Of a stretch of 51,971 bases of DNA, positions 20,263 to 29,400 are shown piece after piece. Position 1 is the first letter of the stretch. Every line of letters starts with the position of its first letter. Origin of the DNA: Bacteroides sp. SM23_62 (lineage in GTDB: Bacteria > Bacteroidota > Bacteroidia > Bacteroidales > SM23-62). The notes under the pieces were generated by a model, which was not told the DNA's origin, did not search any database, and was given only the letters and a program-made list of their open reading frames with translations. The stretch spans positions 1 through 51,971 of the forward strand of contig LJUP01000006.1 of NCBI GenBank assembly GCA_001303955.1. Direction: 5' to 3'. A program made the translations under genes and the position numbers.

Positions 20263-21723
20263 ATGGAGGTTAGCATGCTACAATGTATTAAACGAAGAGA
20301 GTTTATCAGGCTTACAACAGCCGGAACCGTACTATGTTTAAGCCCTTCTGGTCTCCTGACTTTTGGAATGAACCGGAAAGGCCCAAAGATTATTAGTCCG
20401 GGCTGCAGAAGATCAAAAGTTAAAGTGGCCAAGTTATACATGGGGACTTCACACGGTCTGTGGCCTAAACCGGATATGAATTTCGATGAAGAGATCAGCT
20501 TTTATGAAAGGCAGTTTACGAATCTGGAAGAGGAATTGTCTGATGTTGACTTTGTTGTCAACAGGCTGGTAACATCTGCAGAAGAAGTTACCAGTATTAG
20601 AAACGAATTGGAGGAAGTTGACGGGATACTGGCCATTCATTTTAACATTGGTATAGGACCCATTCTGACTGAAATTCTACGTGCAGGTCAACCTACCATG
20701 GTTTTTGCCGTTCCATATTCCGGACATGAATGGGTTGGTTTCGGGCAATTGCAGAAAGAACCCCTGGGAGCTAAAATGGAATGTATACTCTCCAGTGACT
20801 ATACTCAGCTGGCTGCTGCTATCAGGCCTTTCCGTGCTATTCACCATTTGAGGGAGGCAAAGATCCTTAATTTATCCACGCGCGACTTTGAGGATTATGC
20901 CAACGATGTCAAACAGAAATTCGGAACAGAAATTAAGCAGATACAGCTTCAACTGGTCATAGATGCATATCATTCCATCAGCGATAAAGAGGCGAAACTT
21001 GAAGCTGAAAGGTGGATCGAAGGGGCCATGCAGGTGGTTGAGCCTTCCCGGGAAGAAATCATCAAGTCTACCAGACTGGCGCTGGCTTTTGAGAAACTGC
21101 TGGATGAAGAAGATGCAACTGTCATCACTGCAGATTGTTATGGCAGCATGCACGGCCCCCTTTGCCAGACCTATGCCTATCCCTGTATTGGTTTTAGCAG
21201 GCTGAATGATATGGGTCTTGGTGGTATTTGTGAATCGGACCTTAGAAGCGCCATGACACATATACTATTCCAGGGATTATCAGGAAAGCCCGGTTTTATT
21301 AATGATCCTACTGTAGACGAATCCAACAACACAATAATCCTTGCTCACTGTCTGGGGTCAACAAAGATGGATGGCCCGTATAAAGCTGCCGCTCCTTATA
21401 ATCTGCGAACGATCATGGAACGACAGGAAGGAGCAGTAACACAGGTGAAAATGCGTAATGGACAAAAGGTCACACAGGCCCAATTGATAGGGACAGATCT
21501 GTTACACTACTTCACCGGTAAGATTGTTGACACTCCTGTGTCACTTGAAGACGATAGGGGATGCAGGACAAAAATTACCGTTGAGGTTGACGGTGATATA
21601 ACCAAATTGTGGAAAAACTGGTCACATGGCCTGCATCGGGTAACATGTTATGGTGACCTCTCCAGAGAACTTCAGCATTTTTGCAGATTTAAAGAAATAG
21701 AGATGATAAACGAAGCCGTTTGA
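20263..21723 (+). CDS. L-fucose/L-arabinose isomerase-like protein with a probable Tat signal
   Basis: N-terminal KRREFIRLTTAGTVLCLSPSG; body with isomerase-like features ADCYGSMHGP..YPCIGFSRLND...ESDLRSAMTHIL...AHCLGSTKM. Confidence 0.7.
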   Translation: MEVSMLQCIKRREFIRLTTAGTVLCLSPSGLLTFGMNRKGPKIISPGCRRSKVKVAKLYMGTSHGLWPKPDMNFDEEISFYERQFTNLEEELSDVDFVVNRLVTSAEEVTSIRNELEEVDGILAIHFNIGIGPILTEILRAGQPTMVFAVPYSGHEWVGFGQLQKEPLGAKMECILSSDYTQLAAAIRPFRAIHHLREAKILNLSTRDFEDYANDVKQKFGTEIKQIQLQLVIDAYHSISDKEAKLEAERWIEGAMQVVEPSREEIIKSTRLALAFEKLLDEEDATVITADCYGSMHGPLCQTYAYPCIGFSRLNDMGLGGICESDLRSAMTHILFQGLSGKPGFINDPTVDESNNTIILAHCLGSTKMDGPYKAAAPYNLRTIMERQEGAVTQVKMRNGQKVTQAQLIGTDLLHYFTGKIVDTPVSLEDDRGCRTKITVEVDGDITKLWKNWSHGLHRVTCYGDLSRELQHFCRFKEIEMINEAV

Positions 21724-21840
21724 CTGGTATAATCAATTTTATATTTCGTAAATTCAAACATGGTTTGCCGGTTTCGGTTTATGCAAATTGACATTGTAGA
21801 TATATATTTAAAGGATTGCATCTAAAACTATTTATGAGTT

Positions 21841-24081
21841 ATGAAAATAGCCCTGATTGGAACATATCCGCCCAGAAAATGCGGAATAGGCACTTTTACC
21901 AACAATTTATTGAGAGCCATTGCAGCCAATACTGACCATAAGGACCTGGCTTCTGTTGCACAGGTTATTGCCATCGATGAGGGTGGGCAGGATTATGATT
22001 ACCCTGAAGAAGTTGTATTGACCATCAGGCAGAACCGCCAGAGGGATTATATCACGGCGGCAAAGCAAATTAATTTCAGTGATGCCGACGTTTGTATCCT
22101 AGAACATGAATTCGGCATTTTTGGCGGTGATGACGGGGTATATATCCTATCGCTAATACACAGGCTTGAACTGCCTCTGATCGTCACACTCCACACTGTA
22201 ATCAATGATCCTTCCTATACGCAGCGGTCAATCATAGAAGAAATAGGTGTCAGGGCTGCACGAATCATAGTAATGAGTAAAAGGGCTATTGATTTTCTTA
22301 CAGAGATCTATAATATACCGTCTGAAAAGATCGATTATATTGAGCATGGTGTACCGGACTTCAAAAAGGTTTCAACCACAAACTTTAAAAAGAAATATAA
22401 CTTTGAGGACCGGAAAATATTACTGACTTTTGGGCTGATCAACCGTAACAAAGGCATTGAAACAGTGATTAATGCACTGCCTGATGTTGTGCGAAAATTT
22501 CCGGAACTATTGTATATCATATCCGGAAAAACCCATCCGGAAGTTGTTAAACATTCCGGTGAGGAATACCGGAATTTCCTGTTGAGGCTTGTCAAACAAC
22601 ATGGACTTGAAAAAAATGTATTTTTCAACAATGCATTCCTTTCTGAAAAAATACTCTTCGAATACCTCTCTGCTTCTGATATTTACATAACTCCTTACCT
22701 CAATGAAGCACAGATAACCAGCGGAACCCTCTCCTATGCCATAGGAGCCGGATCAGCAGTCATTTCCACCCCATACTGGCACGCACAGGAATTACTCGAC
22801 AATAGAAGGGGCAGGCTATTTGATTTTAAGAATTCCACCCAGTTGTCGGAAATTCTACTGGAACTGCTTGATGATGAAAGGAAAATCAATGATTTGAAAG
22901 AAAGGGCTTATGACTACGGGAAAAAGATCAGGTGGCCGAAAATTGGCAAACAATATCTTTCTCTCTGCGAATATATATACAACAGCTGGGACAGGGAACT
23001 GGAATTAAACAAACTTCCCATACAGCTACCACTGCTTCCTTTCTATGACCTTTCCCATGTAAAAAGATTAACAGATGATACCGGAATTGTACAGCATGCG
23101 AAATATGGAATACCAAACCTGAAAGAAGGCTATTGCCTGGATGACAATTCCCGTGCGCTGTTGATGGCTCTGATGGCTTACCGGCAGAACAAAGACCAGG
23201 AAGCCCTTGAACTTATACCCATTTACCTTAGTTTCATTCACTATATGCAACGGGACAATGGAAATTTTGGCAATTTCCTGAGTTTCAGCCGGCAATTTCT
23301 TGATGAGTATGGATCTGAGGATTCATTTGGACGGACTATCTGGGCCTTAGGCTATTTAATCAGCCATGCCCCAAATGATGCATTCAAGCAAATTGGCAGA
23401 GAAATATATTCAAGATCCATTCAGTACTTTGATAAGCTTGAATCAATCAGAGGCATAGCCAATATAATCATCGGGATTGCCTATTTTCTGAAGGATGCAC
23501 AGGAGGATGAGGAACAATTACAGCTGTTATTAACCCTGATTTCCAAACTGGTTTACGCGTACAACGAAAACAGAGAAGAAAACTGGCACTGGTTCGAGGA
23601 TATAATCAGTTATGACAACGGGATCCTGCCCCTGGCAATGTACCATGCTGCAGAAATAACCAATGATGATGAGCTTCTGATCATTGCAAATGAATCCCTG
23701 GAGTTTCTGGAAAAAGTCACTTACAACCATGGATATCTTGCCCCTGTAGGAAATAAGGGCTGGTATCACAAAGGCGGTGAAATACCGGAACACGACCAGC
23801 AATCGCTCGATGTCATGGCGATGGTACTATTATATCATCAAGCCTACCTGGTCACCAAAAAAAAGAAATTAATAGATAAATTATTCTCTTCATATATGTG
23901 GTTTCTGGGAGAAAATTCACTCAGATTACCCTTATATGATCATGAAACCTGTGGATGCTGTGACGGACTGCAATCAACCGGTGTAAACCGAAATCAGGGT
24001 GCGGAGAGTACCCTGGCTTACTGGATATCACACCTTACGGTACTTGCCGCCCAGGAAAAAGAGTTTGAATATATGGAATGA
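21841..24081 (+). CDS. GT4-family glycosyltransferase fused to a C-terminal alpha-helical domain
   Basis: MKIALIGTYPPRKCGIGTFTNNLL; GT-B signature GTLSYAIGAGSAVISTPYWHAQELL. C-terminal ~340 aa contains LKEGYCLDDNSRALLMALMAY...GAESTLAYWISHL. Confidence 0.88.
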   Translation: MKIALIGTYPPRKCGIGTFTNNLLRAIAANTDHKDLASVAQVIAIDEGGQDYDYPEEVVLTIRQNRQRDYITAAKQINFSDADVCILEHEFGIFGGDDGVYILSLIHRLELPLIVTLHTVINDPSYTQRSIIEEIGVRAARIIVMSKRAIDFLTEIYNIPSEKIDYIEHGVPDFKKVSTTNFKKKYNFEDRKILLTFGLINRNKGIETVINALPDVVRKFPELLYIISGKTHPEVVKHSGEEYRNFLLRLVKQHGLEKNVFFNNAFLSEKILFEYLSASDIYITPYLNEAQITSGTLSYAIGAGSAVISTPYWHAQELLDNRRGRLFDFKNSTQLSEILLELLDDERKINDLKERAYDYGKKIRWPKIGKQYLSLCEYIYNSWDRELELNKLPIQLPLLPFYDLSHVKRLTDDTGIVQHAKYGIPNLKEGYCLDDNSRALLMALMAYRQNKDQEALELIPIYLSFIHYMQRDNGNFGNFLSFSRQFLDEYGSEDSFGRTIWALGYLISHAPNDAFKQIGREIYSRSIQYFDKLESIRGIANIIIGIAYFLKDAQEDEEQLQLLLTLISKLVYAYNENREENWHWFEDIISYDNGILPLAMYHAAEITNDDELLIIANESLEFLEKVTYNHGYLAPVGNKGWYHKGGEIPEHDQQSLDVMAMVLLYHQAYLVTKKKKLIDKLFSSYMWFLGENSLRLPLYDHETCGCCDGLQSTGVNRNQGAESTLAYWISHLTVLAAQEKEFEYME

Positions 24082-24090
24082 TAGAGTATT

Positions 24091-25554
24091 TCAGTTCATT
24101 ACCAGTTCGTCCAGAAGTTCATCCAGGGAAATGTTTGCAAAACCCGTGCAATAATCTGACATGGCATAAGGTATGATCAGTTCGTCGTTATGAATTATTG
24201 AGCCGCAGGTATATACGACGTTGGGCACATAGCCTTCCCGTTCATCTTCATCCGGAACGATCAGGGGTTCCTTCAAACGGCCTATTTCATGGGAAGGATC
24301 ATCCAGGTCCAGCAGGCTCGCACCGATACAGTATTTTCTCATCGGTCCAACCCCATGTGTGATTAAAAGCCAGCCCCTGTCAGTTTCAACAGGTGATCCG
24401 CAATTACCAAGTTGAATAAATTCCCAGGGACTTTTGGGTTGCTGCAATATCTTGGCATTCTCCCAGACATGGATCAGGTCTGAAAACATGATATAGTTAT
24501 TCACACCATCCACCCTGGATAACATGGCGTATTTTCCATTGATTTTTCTTGGGAAAAGGGCCAGGTTTTTATTCGCAGCATAAGGACCATGCAAAGGGAT
24601 GACCTTGAAATCATAAAAATTCTTTGTCTCTAACAATTTTGGCAGGATGGTTACACCATCATTAGCAGTGTAAGTGGCATAGTAAGTAATCTTGCCATCT
24701 TTATGCCTGAACCTGACAAACCTGGCATCCTCAATGCCTTTGCTCTCTGTTTCCGATACCGGGAAGAGCACTCTTCCCGAGATATCTGTATCAAGTGAAA
24801 AGGAAACCTCATAATGGGCATCGGCCAGCCAGATTATTTTCTCTACAGCTCTCTGTTTTTCAGGAGTCAGATTATTGTTCTTCAAAATTTCATTTACATT
24901 CTTGACAAGCTGGCGATATACAAACTTTTCGGGCAGTTCAGCTGTGATCAATCCGGTGAGATCAGGAGAGATATCCATCTCCAGTAATTTACTGAGGAAA
25001 ACTCCTTTATCATATGTATGTCGCTTGATAATCTCCGCCTCCTCGATCAGATAACCCGGGGGTTGAATGTTAAATTCTCCTTCATGATTAAGAATTCCCC
25101 TGCGGAAGACTAGGGATGAAACATGGCCTTCTCCAGTAGACCTCAGGCTGAGGATAACCCGTTTCTCTCCATTGCTCAATCCAGACTGGTCTAAATCTTC
25201 AACGATTGATGGATTAAACAATGCTGCCGCCTCTACCGAAAATTCATGTGTAAAGAATGAACCTATCAGTAACTTGCATTGCTCTGATATCGTATCAGGA
25301 TCAATTTCAAGCTCAGCAAAATGAAAGAGCAGGTTATTAAAATGTTTTTTAAAAAGTTTTGAAATGTTTCTGTGCCTTTTGGAAAATTCCCTCAGCGTCT
25401 GATTCAGGGCTCTCTGAACATCTTCATCTGAGAGATTAATCACTTTCATAATGATATCCCTGGCCCTTTCATCTCCATTGTAGAAATAGCGGGCTATTAC
25501 CCTGTTTTTATCAGGATACAGAAAGGTGTCTTTCTTTCTGACGGTGATGTTCAT
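24091..25554 (-). CDS. GH130-family glycoside phosphorylase/hydrolase
   Basis: GIEDARFVRF, GPYAANKNLALFPRKINGKYAMLSRVDG, GNCGSPVETDRGWLLITHGVGPMRKYCIGASLLDLDDPS, YVPNVVYTCGS typical of GH130. Confidence 0.9.
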   Translation of the reverse strand: MNITVRKKDTFLYPDKNRVIARYFYNGDERARDIIMKVINLSDEDVQRALNQTLREFSKRHRNISKLFKKHFNNLLFHFAELEIDPDTISEQCKLLIGSFFTHEFSVEAAALFNPSIVEDLDQSGLSNGEKRVILSLRSTGEGHVSSLVFRRGILNHEGEFNIQPPGYLIEEAEIIKRHTYDKGVFLSKLLEMDISPDLTGLITAELPEKFVYRQLVKNVNEILKNNNLTPEKQRAVEKIIWLADAHYEVSFSLDTDISGRVLFPVSETESKGIEDARFVRFRHKDGKITYYATYTANDGVTILPKLLETKNFYDFKVIPLHGPYAANKNLALFPRKINGKYAMLSRVDGVNNYIMFSDLIHVWENAKILQQPKSPWEFIQLGNCGSPVETDRGWLLITHGVGPMRKYCIGASLLDLDDPSHEIGRLKEPLIVPDEDEREGYVPNVVYTCGSIIHNDELIIPYAMSDYCTGFANISLDELLDELVMN

Positions 25555-25816
25555 TATGAAACAATGATAACAGGTTACACACTGAAAAACACTTCCAATA
25601 TACTATAAATGTACTATTTACTGCATTTCTGGCGAAAAAATATGGGCTAAATTTGATGAGATATCCTTTCTAGAACTTAAAAGGCATGGGAGTTTCGACT
25701 AATTTCTTGAGTTTTTTGGTTAAATCGGGATATTCTGGTGGTAATCTTTACCAGATGATAGCTTTAAAACATAGAGATTCGTATATTTTCACCATAAATC
25801 TCTGATTATGAAAAAG

Positions 25817-25890
25817 TGAACCCGAAGGGACTCGAACCCCCAACCTCCTGATCCGTAGTCAGGTGCACTATCCAATTATGCTACGGGTCC
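25817..25890 (-). tRNA. tRNA-Arg (anticodon ACG)
   Basis: Reverse complement GGACCCGTAGCATAATTGGATAGTGCACCTGACTACGGATCAGGAGGTTGGGGGTTCGAGTCCCTTCGGGTTCA folds as a cloverleaf; anticodon loop CTACGGA. Confidence 0.95.
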
Positions 25891-26010
25891 TGATTTTACG
25901 CTATCCGGGACCGTCTGATACTTTTCCATTTTGAATGACTTCGTAGACCAGCATCAGATTTCGTGGTGCAAATATATTAAAGAAAACAAAGAACCACAAT
26001 GTATTATTGG

Positions 26011-26018
26011 TATATTTG
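26011..26018 (+). promoter_or_regulatory. Candidate -7 box for the DEAD-box helicase gene
   Basis: TATATTTG matches TAnnTTTG 25 bp upstream of ATG 26043; no clear -33 element seen. Confidence 0.4.
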
Positions 26019-26042
26019 GCCGTCAAATCTATCACTTATTAA

Positions 26043-27257
26043 ATGAATTTCAGTGATTTCAAGTTGGATAAAAGGCTCCTAGAAGCCATTGATTATATGG
26101 GGTTTGAAAAGGCAACCCCGGTGCAGGAGCAGGCCATACCTGAAATTCTCGAAGGAAATGACCTGATCTGTTGCGCACAGACAGGAACGGGTAAGACCGC
26201 TGCCTTCATCCTGCCCATCCTGAATAAACTCGCAATGGAGCATAATACCGGGACAGACACCCTGGTGATCGTCCCGACACGTGAATTGGCGATCCAGATC
26301 CACCAGCAGATACAGGGGCTGTCCTATTTCGTATCCGTTGGCTCGCTGGCGATATATGGAGGAGGAGATGGCAGTGAATGGGAGCAGGAAAAAATTGCCC
26401 TCACAAAGGGAAATCATATCATCGTTGCCACACCAGGAAAACTCATCGCCCATCTTAGAATGGGATATGTAAAGTTTGACCAGATCAAACACCTGATTCT
26501 CGATGAAGCAGACAGGATGCTGGATATGGGATTTTATGAAGATATCCATAAGATCATATCCTTTCTTCCGAAAAAAAGGCAAACACTGCTTTTCAGTGCT
26601 ACCATGCCATCCAAAATACGTGAACTGGCCAAAAAGGCCCTGGTCGATCCTGCTGAGATCAATATAGCCATGTCCAAACCGGCCGAAGGAGTACTCCAGG
26701 CTGCTTACCTGGCACATGATGAGCAGAAGATCCCGCTGATACATAATCTGATTGCCGATAAACCGGAATATCAAAGCATTCTGATCTTCAGCTCCACGAA
26801 GAAGTCTGTCTCGGAAATTGCCAAGTCATTAAAAAAGAAAGAATTCATTGTTGAAAAGATCTCATCGGACCTTGAGCAAAAGGAGCGGGAGGAAGTCCTT
26901 GGCAGATTCAAGGCAAGACAGGTTCGGGTACTGGTAGCCACGGATGTACTCAGCCGGGGCATAGATATCAAGGACATCAGCCTCGTTATTAATTTCAATG
27001 TACCGGAAGATGCAGAAGATTACGTACACCGTGTTGGCCGGACAGCCAGGGCTGCCGCCACCGGAGTGGCCCTTACCCTGGTCAATGAAGAGGACATGTA
27101 TAAGCTGAAGCGGATCGAAGACCTGATCGAGAACGAGATCATTAAATTACCTGTACCCGGAGCACTGGGAGAGAGCCCGGTCTGGGATCCGAAATACCGT
27201 CCCAGAAAAAGATCCTATTATAAGAAAAAGAGCGGAAAAAAGAAATTCAATAAATAG
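26043..27257 (+). CDS. DEAD-box RNA helicase
   Basis: TPVQEQAIP (Q motif), CAQTGTGKTAAF, PTRELAIQ, LDEADRMLDMGF, FSATMP, ATDVLSRGIDIKDISLVINFNVP, YVHRVGRTARA. Confidence 0.97.
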   Translation: MNFSDFKLDKRLLEAIDYMGFEKATPVQEQAIPEILEGNDLICCAQTGTGKTAAFILPILNKLAMEHNTGTDTLVIVPTRELAIQIHQQIQGLSYFVSVGSLAIYGGGDGSEWEQEKIALTKGNHIIVATPGKLIAHLRMGYVKFDQIKHLILDEADRMLDMGFYEDIHKIISFLPKKRQTLLFSATMPSKIRELAKKALVDPAEINIAMSKPAEGVLQAAYLAHDEQKIPLIHNLIADKPEYQSILIFSSTKKSVSEIAKSLKKKEFIVEKISSDLEQKEREEVLGRFKARQVRVLVATDVLSRGIDIKDISLVINFNVPEDAEDYVHRVGRTARAAATGVALTLVNEEDMYKLKRIEDLIENEIIKLPVPGALGESPVWDPKYRPRKRSYYKKKSGKKKFNK

Positions 27258-27348
27258 GATCTCCCCTGCCGCATTCAGTTTGGTAATTTCTTATTCTTCC
27301 GCCAAGGTTTGATATCTTTGGTAAAACCTAGTACCAAAAAAATGAATT

Positions 27349-28278
27349 ATGGAATTGGTAACCAGATACAGGAATAACCCCATTCTCACAAAAAAAGATG
27401 TGCCCTATGAAGTAGCCACTGTTCATAATGCCGGTGTTACAAAATATCAGGGACACTACATCATGTTGTTCCGTTCACACAGGCATAACGGAAGAAGCAT
27501 TCTGGGTCTTGCACATAGCAAAGATGGGTTTCAGTTCAAAGTCGACGATAAACCATTTATGGAACCGGCACGATCTGGCATATTTGCCGAATATGAAGCT
27601 TTTGGCATAGAAGATCCCCGAATCACATACATAGATGATGAATATCTGATCACCTATTCGGCCTATTCTCAACATGGTGTAAGGATCGGACTGGCAAAAA
27701 CAAAGGACTGGAAATCTGTTGAGCGCATTGCCTTGATTACTGAAGCCGATTACAGGAATGTGGTTATTTTTTCCGAAAAATTTGATGGCCTGTATGCCCG
27801 CCTGGACCGCCCGCATTCAGAGATCAGTCCCTGGTCCATCTGGATCAGTTATTCCCCCGATTTACGCTATTGGGGAGCTGCCAGACTAATTATGAAACCG
27901 GTTCAATACCATTGGGACGAGATGAAGATCGGTCCGGGTGCCCCGCCGATTAAAACCGACAAGGGTTGGTTAAATATCTACCATGGAGTTTATCCTACCA
28001 TGGATGGAAGTGTTTATCGATTAGGAGTAGCCCTTCACGAATTGAATGACCCTTCTCAAATAATTGGAGTAGGTGACAACTGGATATTGCAACCCGAAGA
28101 GCCCTATGAAATAACAGGTTATGTCCATAACGTTGTGTTTACCTGCGGGGCGGTGCCAGAAGAGGATGGAACCCTGAAAATATATTGGGGCGGGGCAGAC
28201 ACCGTTATGTGCGTGGGCACGGCCAGGATCAGTGAATTGGTGGATTTATGTTTGACCAACAGCAGAAACCCAGTTTAG
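27349..28278 (+). CDS. GH130-family glycoside phosphorylase/hydrolase
   Basis: RYRNNPILTKKDVPYEVATVHNAGVTKYQGHYIMLFRSH, GIEDPRITYIDDEYLITYSAYS, GPGAPPIKTDKGWLNIYHGV, GYVHNVVFTCGA. Confidence 0.92.
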   Translation: MELVTRYRNNPILTKKDVPYEVATVHNAGVTKYQGHYIMLFRSHRHNGRSILGLAHSKDGFQFKVDDKPFMEPARSGIFAEYEAFGIEDPRITYIDDEYLITYSAYSQHGVRIGLAKTKDWKSVERIALITEADYRNVVIFSEKFDGLYARLDRPHSEISPWSIWISYSPDLRYWGAARLIMKPVQYHWDEMKIGPGAPPIKTDKGWLNIYHGVYPTMDGSVYRLGVALHELNDPSQIIGVGDNWILQPEEPYEITGYVHNVVFTCGAVPEEDGTLKIYWGGADTVMCVGTARISELVDLCLTNSRNPV

Positions 28279-29291
28279 CAATGAAAATAGCCATACTATC
28301 ATCCGTAGCCTGGCGCACACCACCCAGGCATTACGGTCCCTGGGAACAAATCGCATCCAATATTGCTGAAGGTTTGGTCGAACAGGGTATGGAGGCAACC
28401 TTATTTGCCACAAAAGATTCTGAAACAAAAGGAAGACTGGAGGGAGTTGTACCAACGGGTTATGAGGAAGATACGGACATTGACCCTAAAGTTGCAGAAT
28501 GCATGCATATCAGTAACCTGATGGAAAAGGCCAGCAGATTTGACCTTATTCATAATCATTTTGATTTTCTGCCCCTTACTTATTCCCGTTTGATAAAAAC
28601 CCCGATGGTAACAACCATACATGGTTTTTCTTCAGCAAAAATAATCCCCGTATACAAGAAATATAACGACAGCAATTATTATGTTTCCATCAGCAATTCG
28701 GACAGAAGTCCTGAATTAACCTATGTCTCAACTGTCTACAACGGGATTGATGAGAATCTGTTCACCTTGAATGAAAAACCGGAAGACTATCTATTATTTT
28801 TCGGCCGGATTCATCATGACAAGGGAACATGGGAAGCTATTAAAGTTGCGAAAAAAGCTAAAAAAAAGCTGATCATTTCGGGCATCATACAGGATCAGGC
28901 ATATTTCAAGGAAAAGGTTGAGCCATATATCAATGATGAAGACATCGTTTATGTGGGTAGTTCCGGTCCGGACAAGCGAAATACATTATTGGGCAATGCA
29001 TATGCACTCATACACCCGATAAATTTTGAGGAACCATTCGGCCTGAGTGTGGCCGAATCGATGTTTTGTGGTACTCCTGTGATTGCCTTTGAAAAAGGGG
29101 CAATGCAGGAATTGATTCTCCATGACCGTACCGGGTTTCTTGTACAGGATATTGATGAAGCGGCGGAAAGGCTGTCTGATATTTCCGGAATCAGGAGAAG
29201 CTTCTGCCGGGAATGGGCAGAAAGCAGGTTCAGCAAGAAAAAAATGATTGCTGATTATATTAATGTTTACAGGAAAATTCTTGCTCTCTAA
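28248..29291 (+). CDS. GT4-family glycosyltransferase
   Basis: Likely start MKIAILSSVAWRTPPRHYGPWEQIASNIAEGL (28281); LLFFGRIHHDKGTWEAIKVAKK; PFGLSVAESMFCGTPVIAFEKGAMQELI. Confidence 0.92.
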   Translation: MFDQQQKPSLAMKIAILSSVAWRTPPRHYGPWEQIASNIAEGLVEQGMEATLFATKDSETKGRLEGVVPTGYEEDTDIDPKVAECMHISNLMEKASRFDLIHNHFDFLPLTYSRLIKTPMVTTIHGFSSAKIIPVYKKYNDSNYYVSISNSDRSPELTYVSTVYNGIDENLFTLNEKPEDYLLFFGRIHHDKGTWEAIKVAKKAKKKLIISGIIQDQAYFKEKVEPYINDEDIVYVGSSGPDKRNTLLGNAYALIHPINFEEPFGLSVAESMFCGTPVIAFEKGAMQELILHDRTGFLVQDIDEAAERLSDISGIRRSFCREWAESRFSKKKMIADYINVYRKILAL

Positions 29292-29400
29292 AACATTTTC
29301 AATGGTGATGAATCTAGTAAAATAATCCCAAACCCCTTTCCCTATTGAGTTAATTCATTCAAATTGAGTCATTTCACATCGAAGCAGTTCTTCTGTCTGC

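Noticed and set aside
25570-25620. GGTTAC near 25573 as an element copy
   Set aside because: No partner box at 21 bp and no associated -7 box at the right distance.
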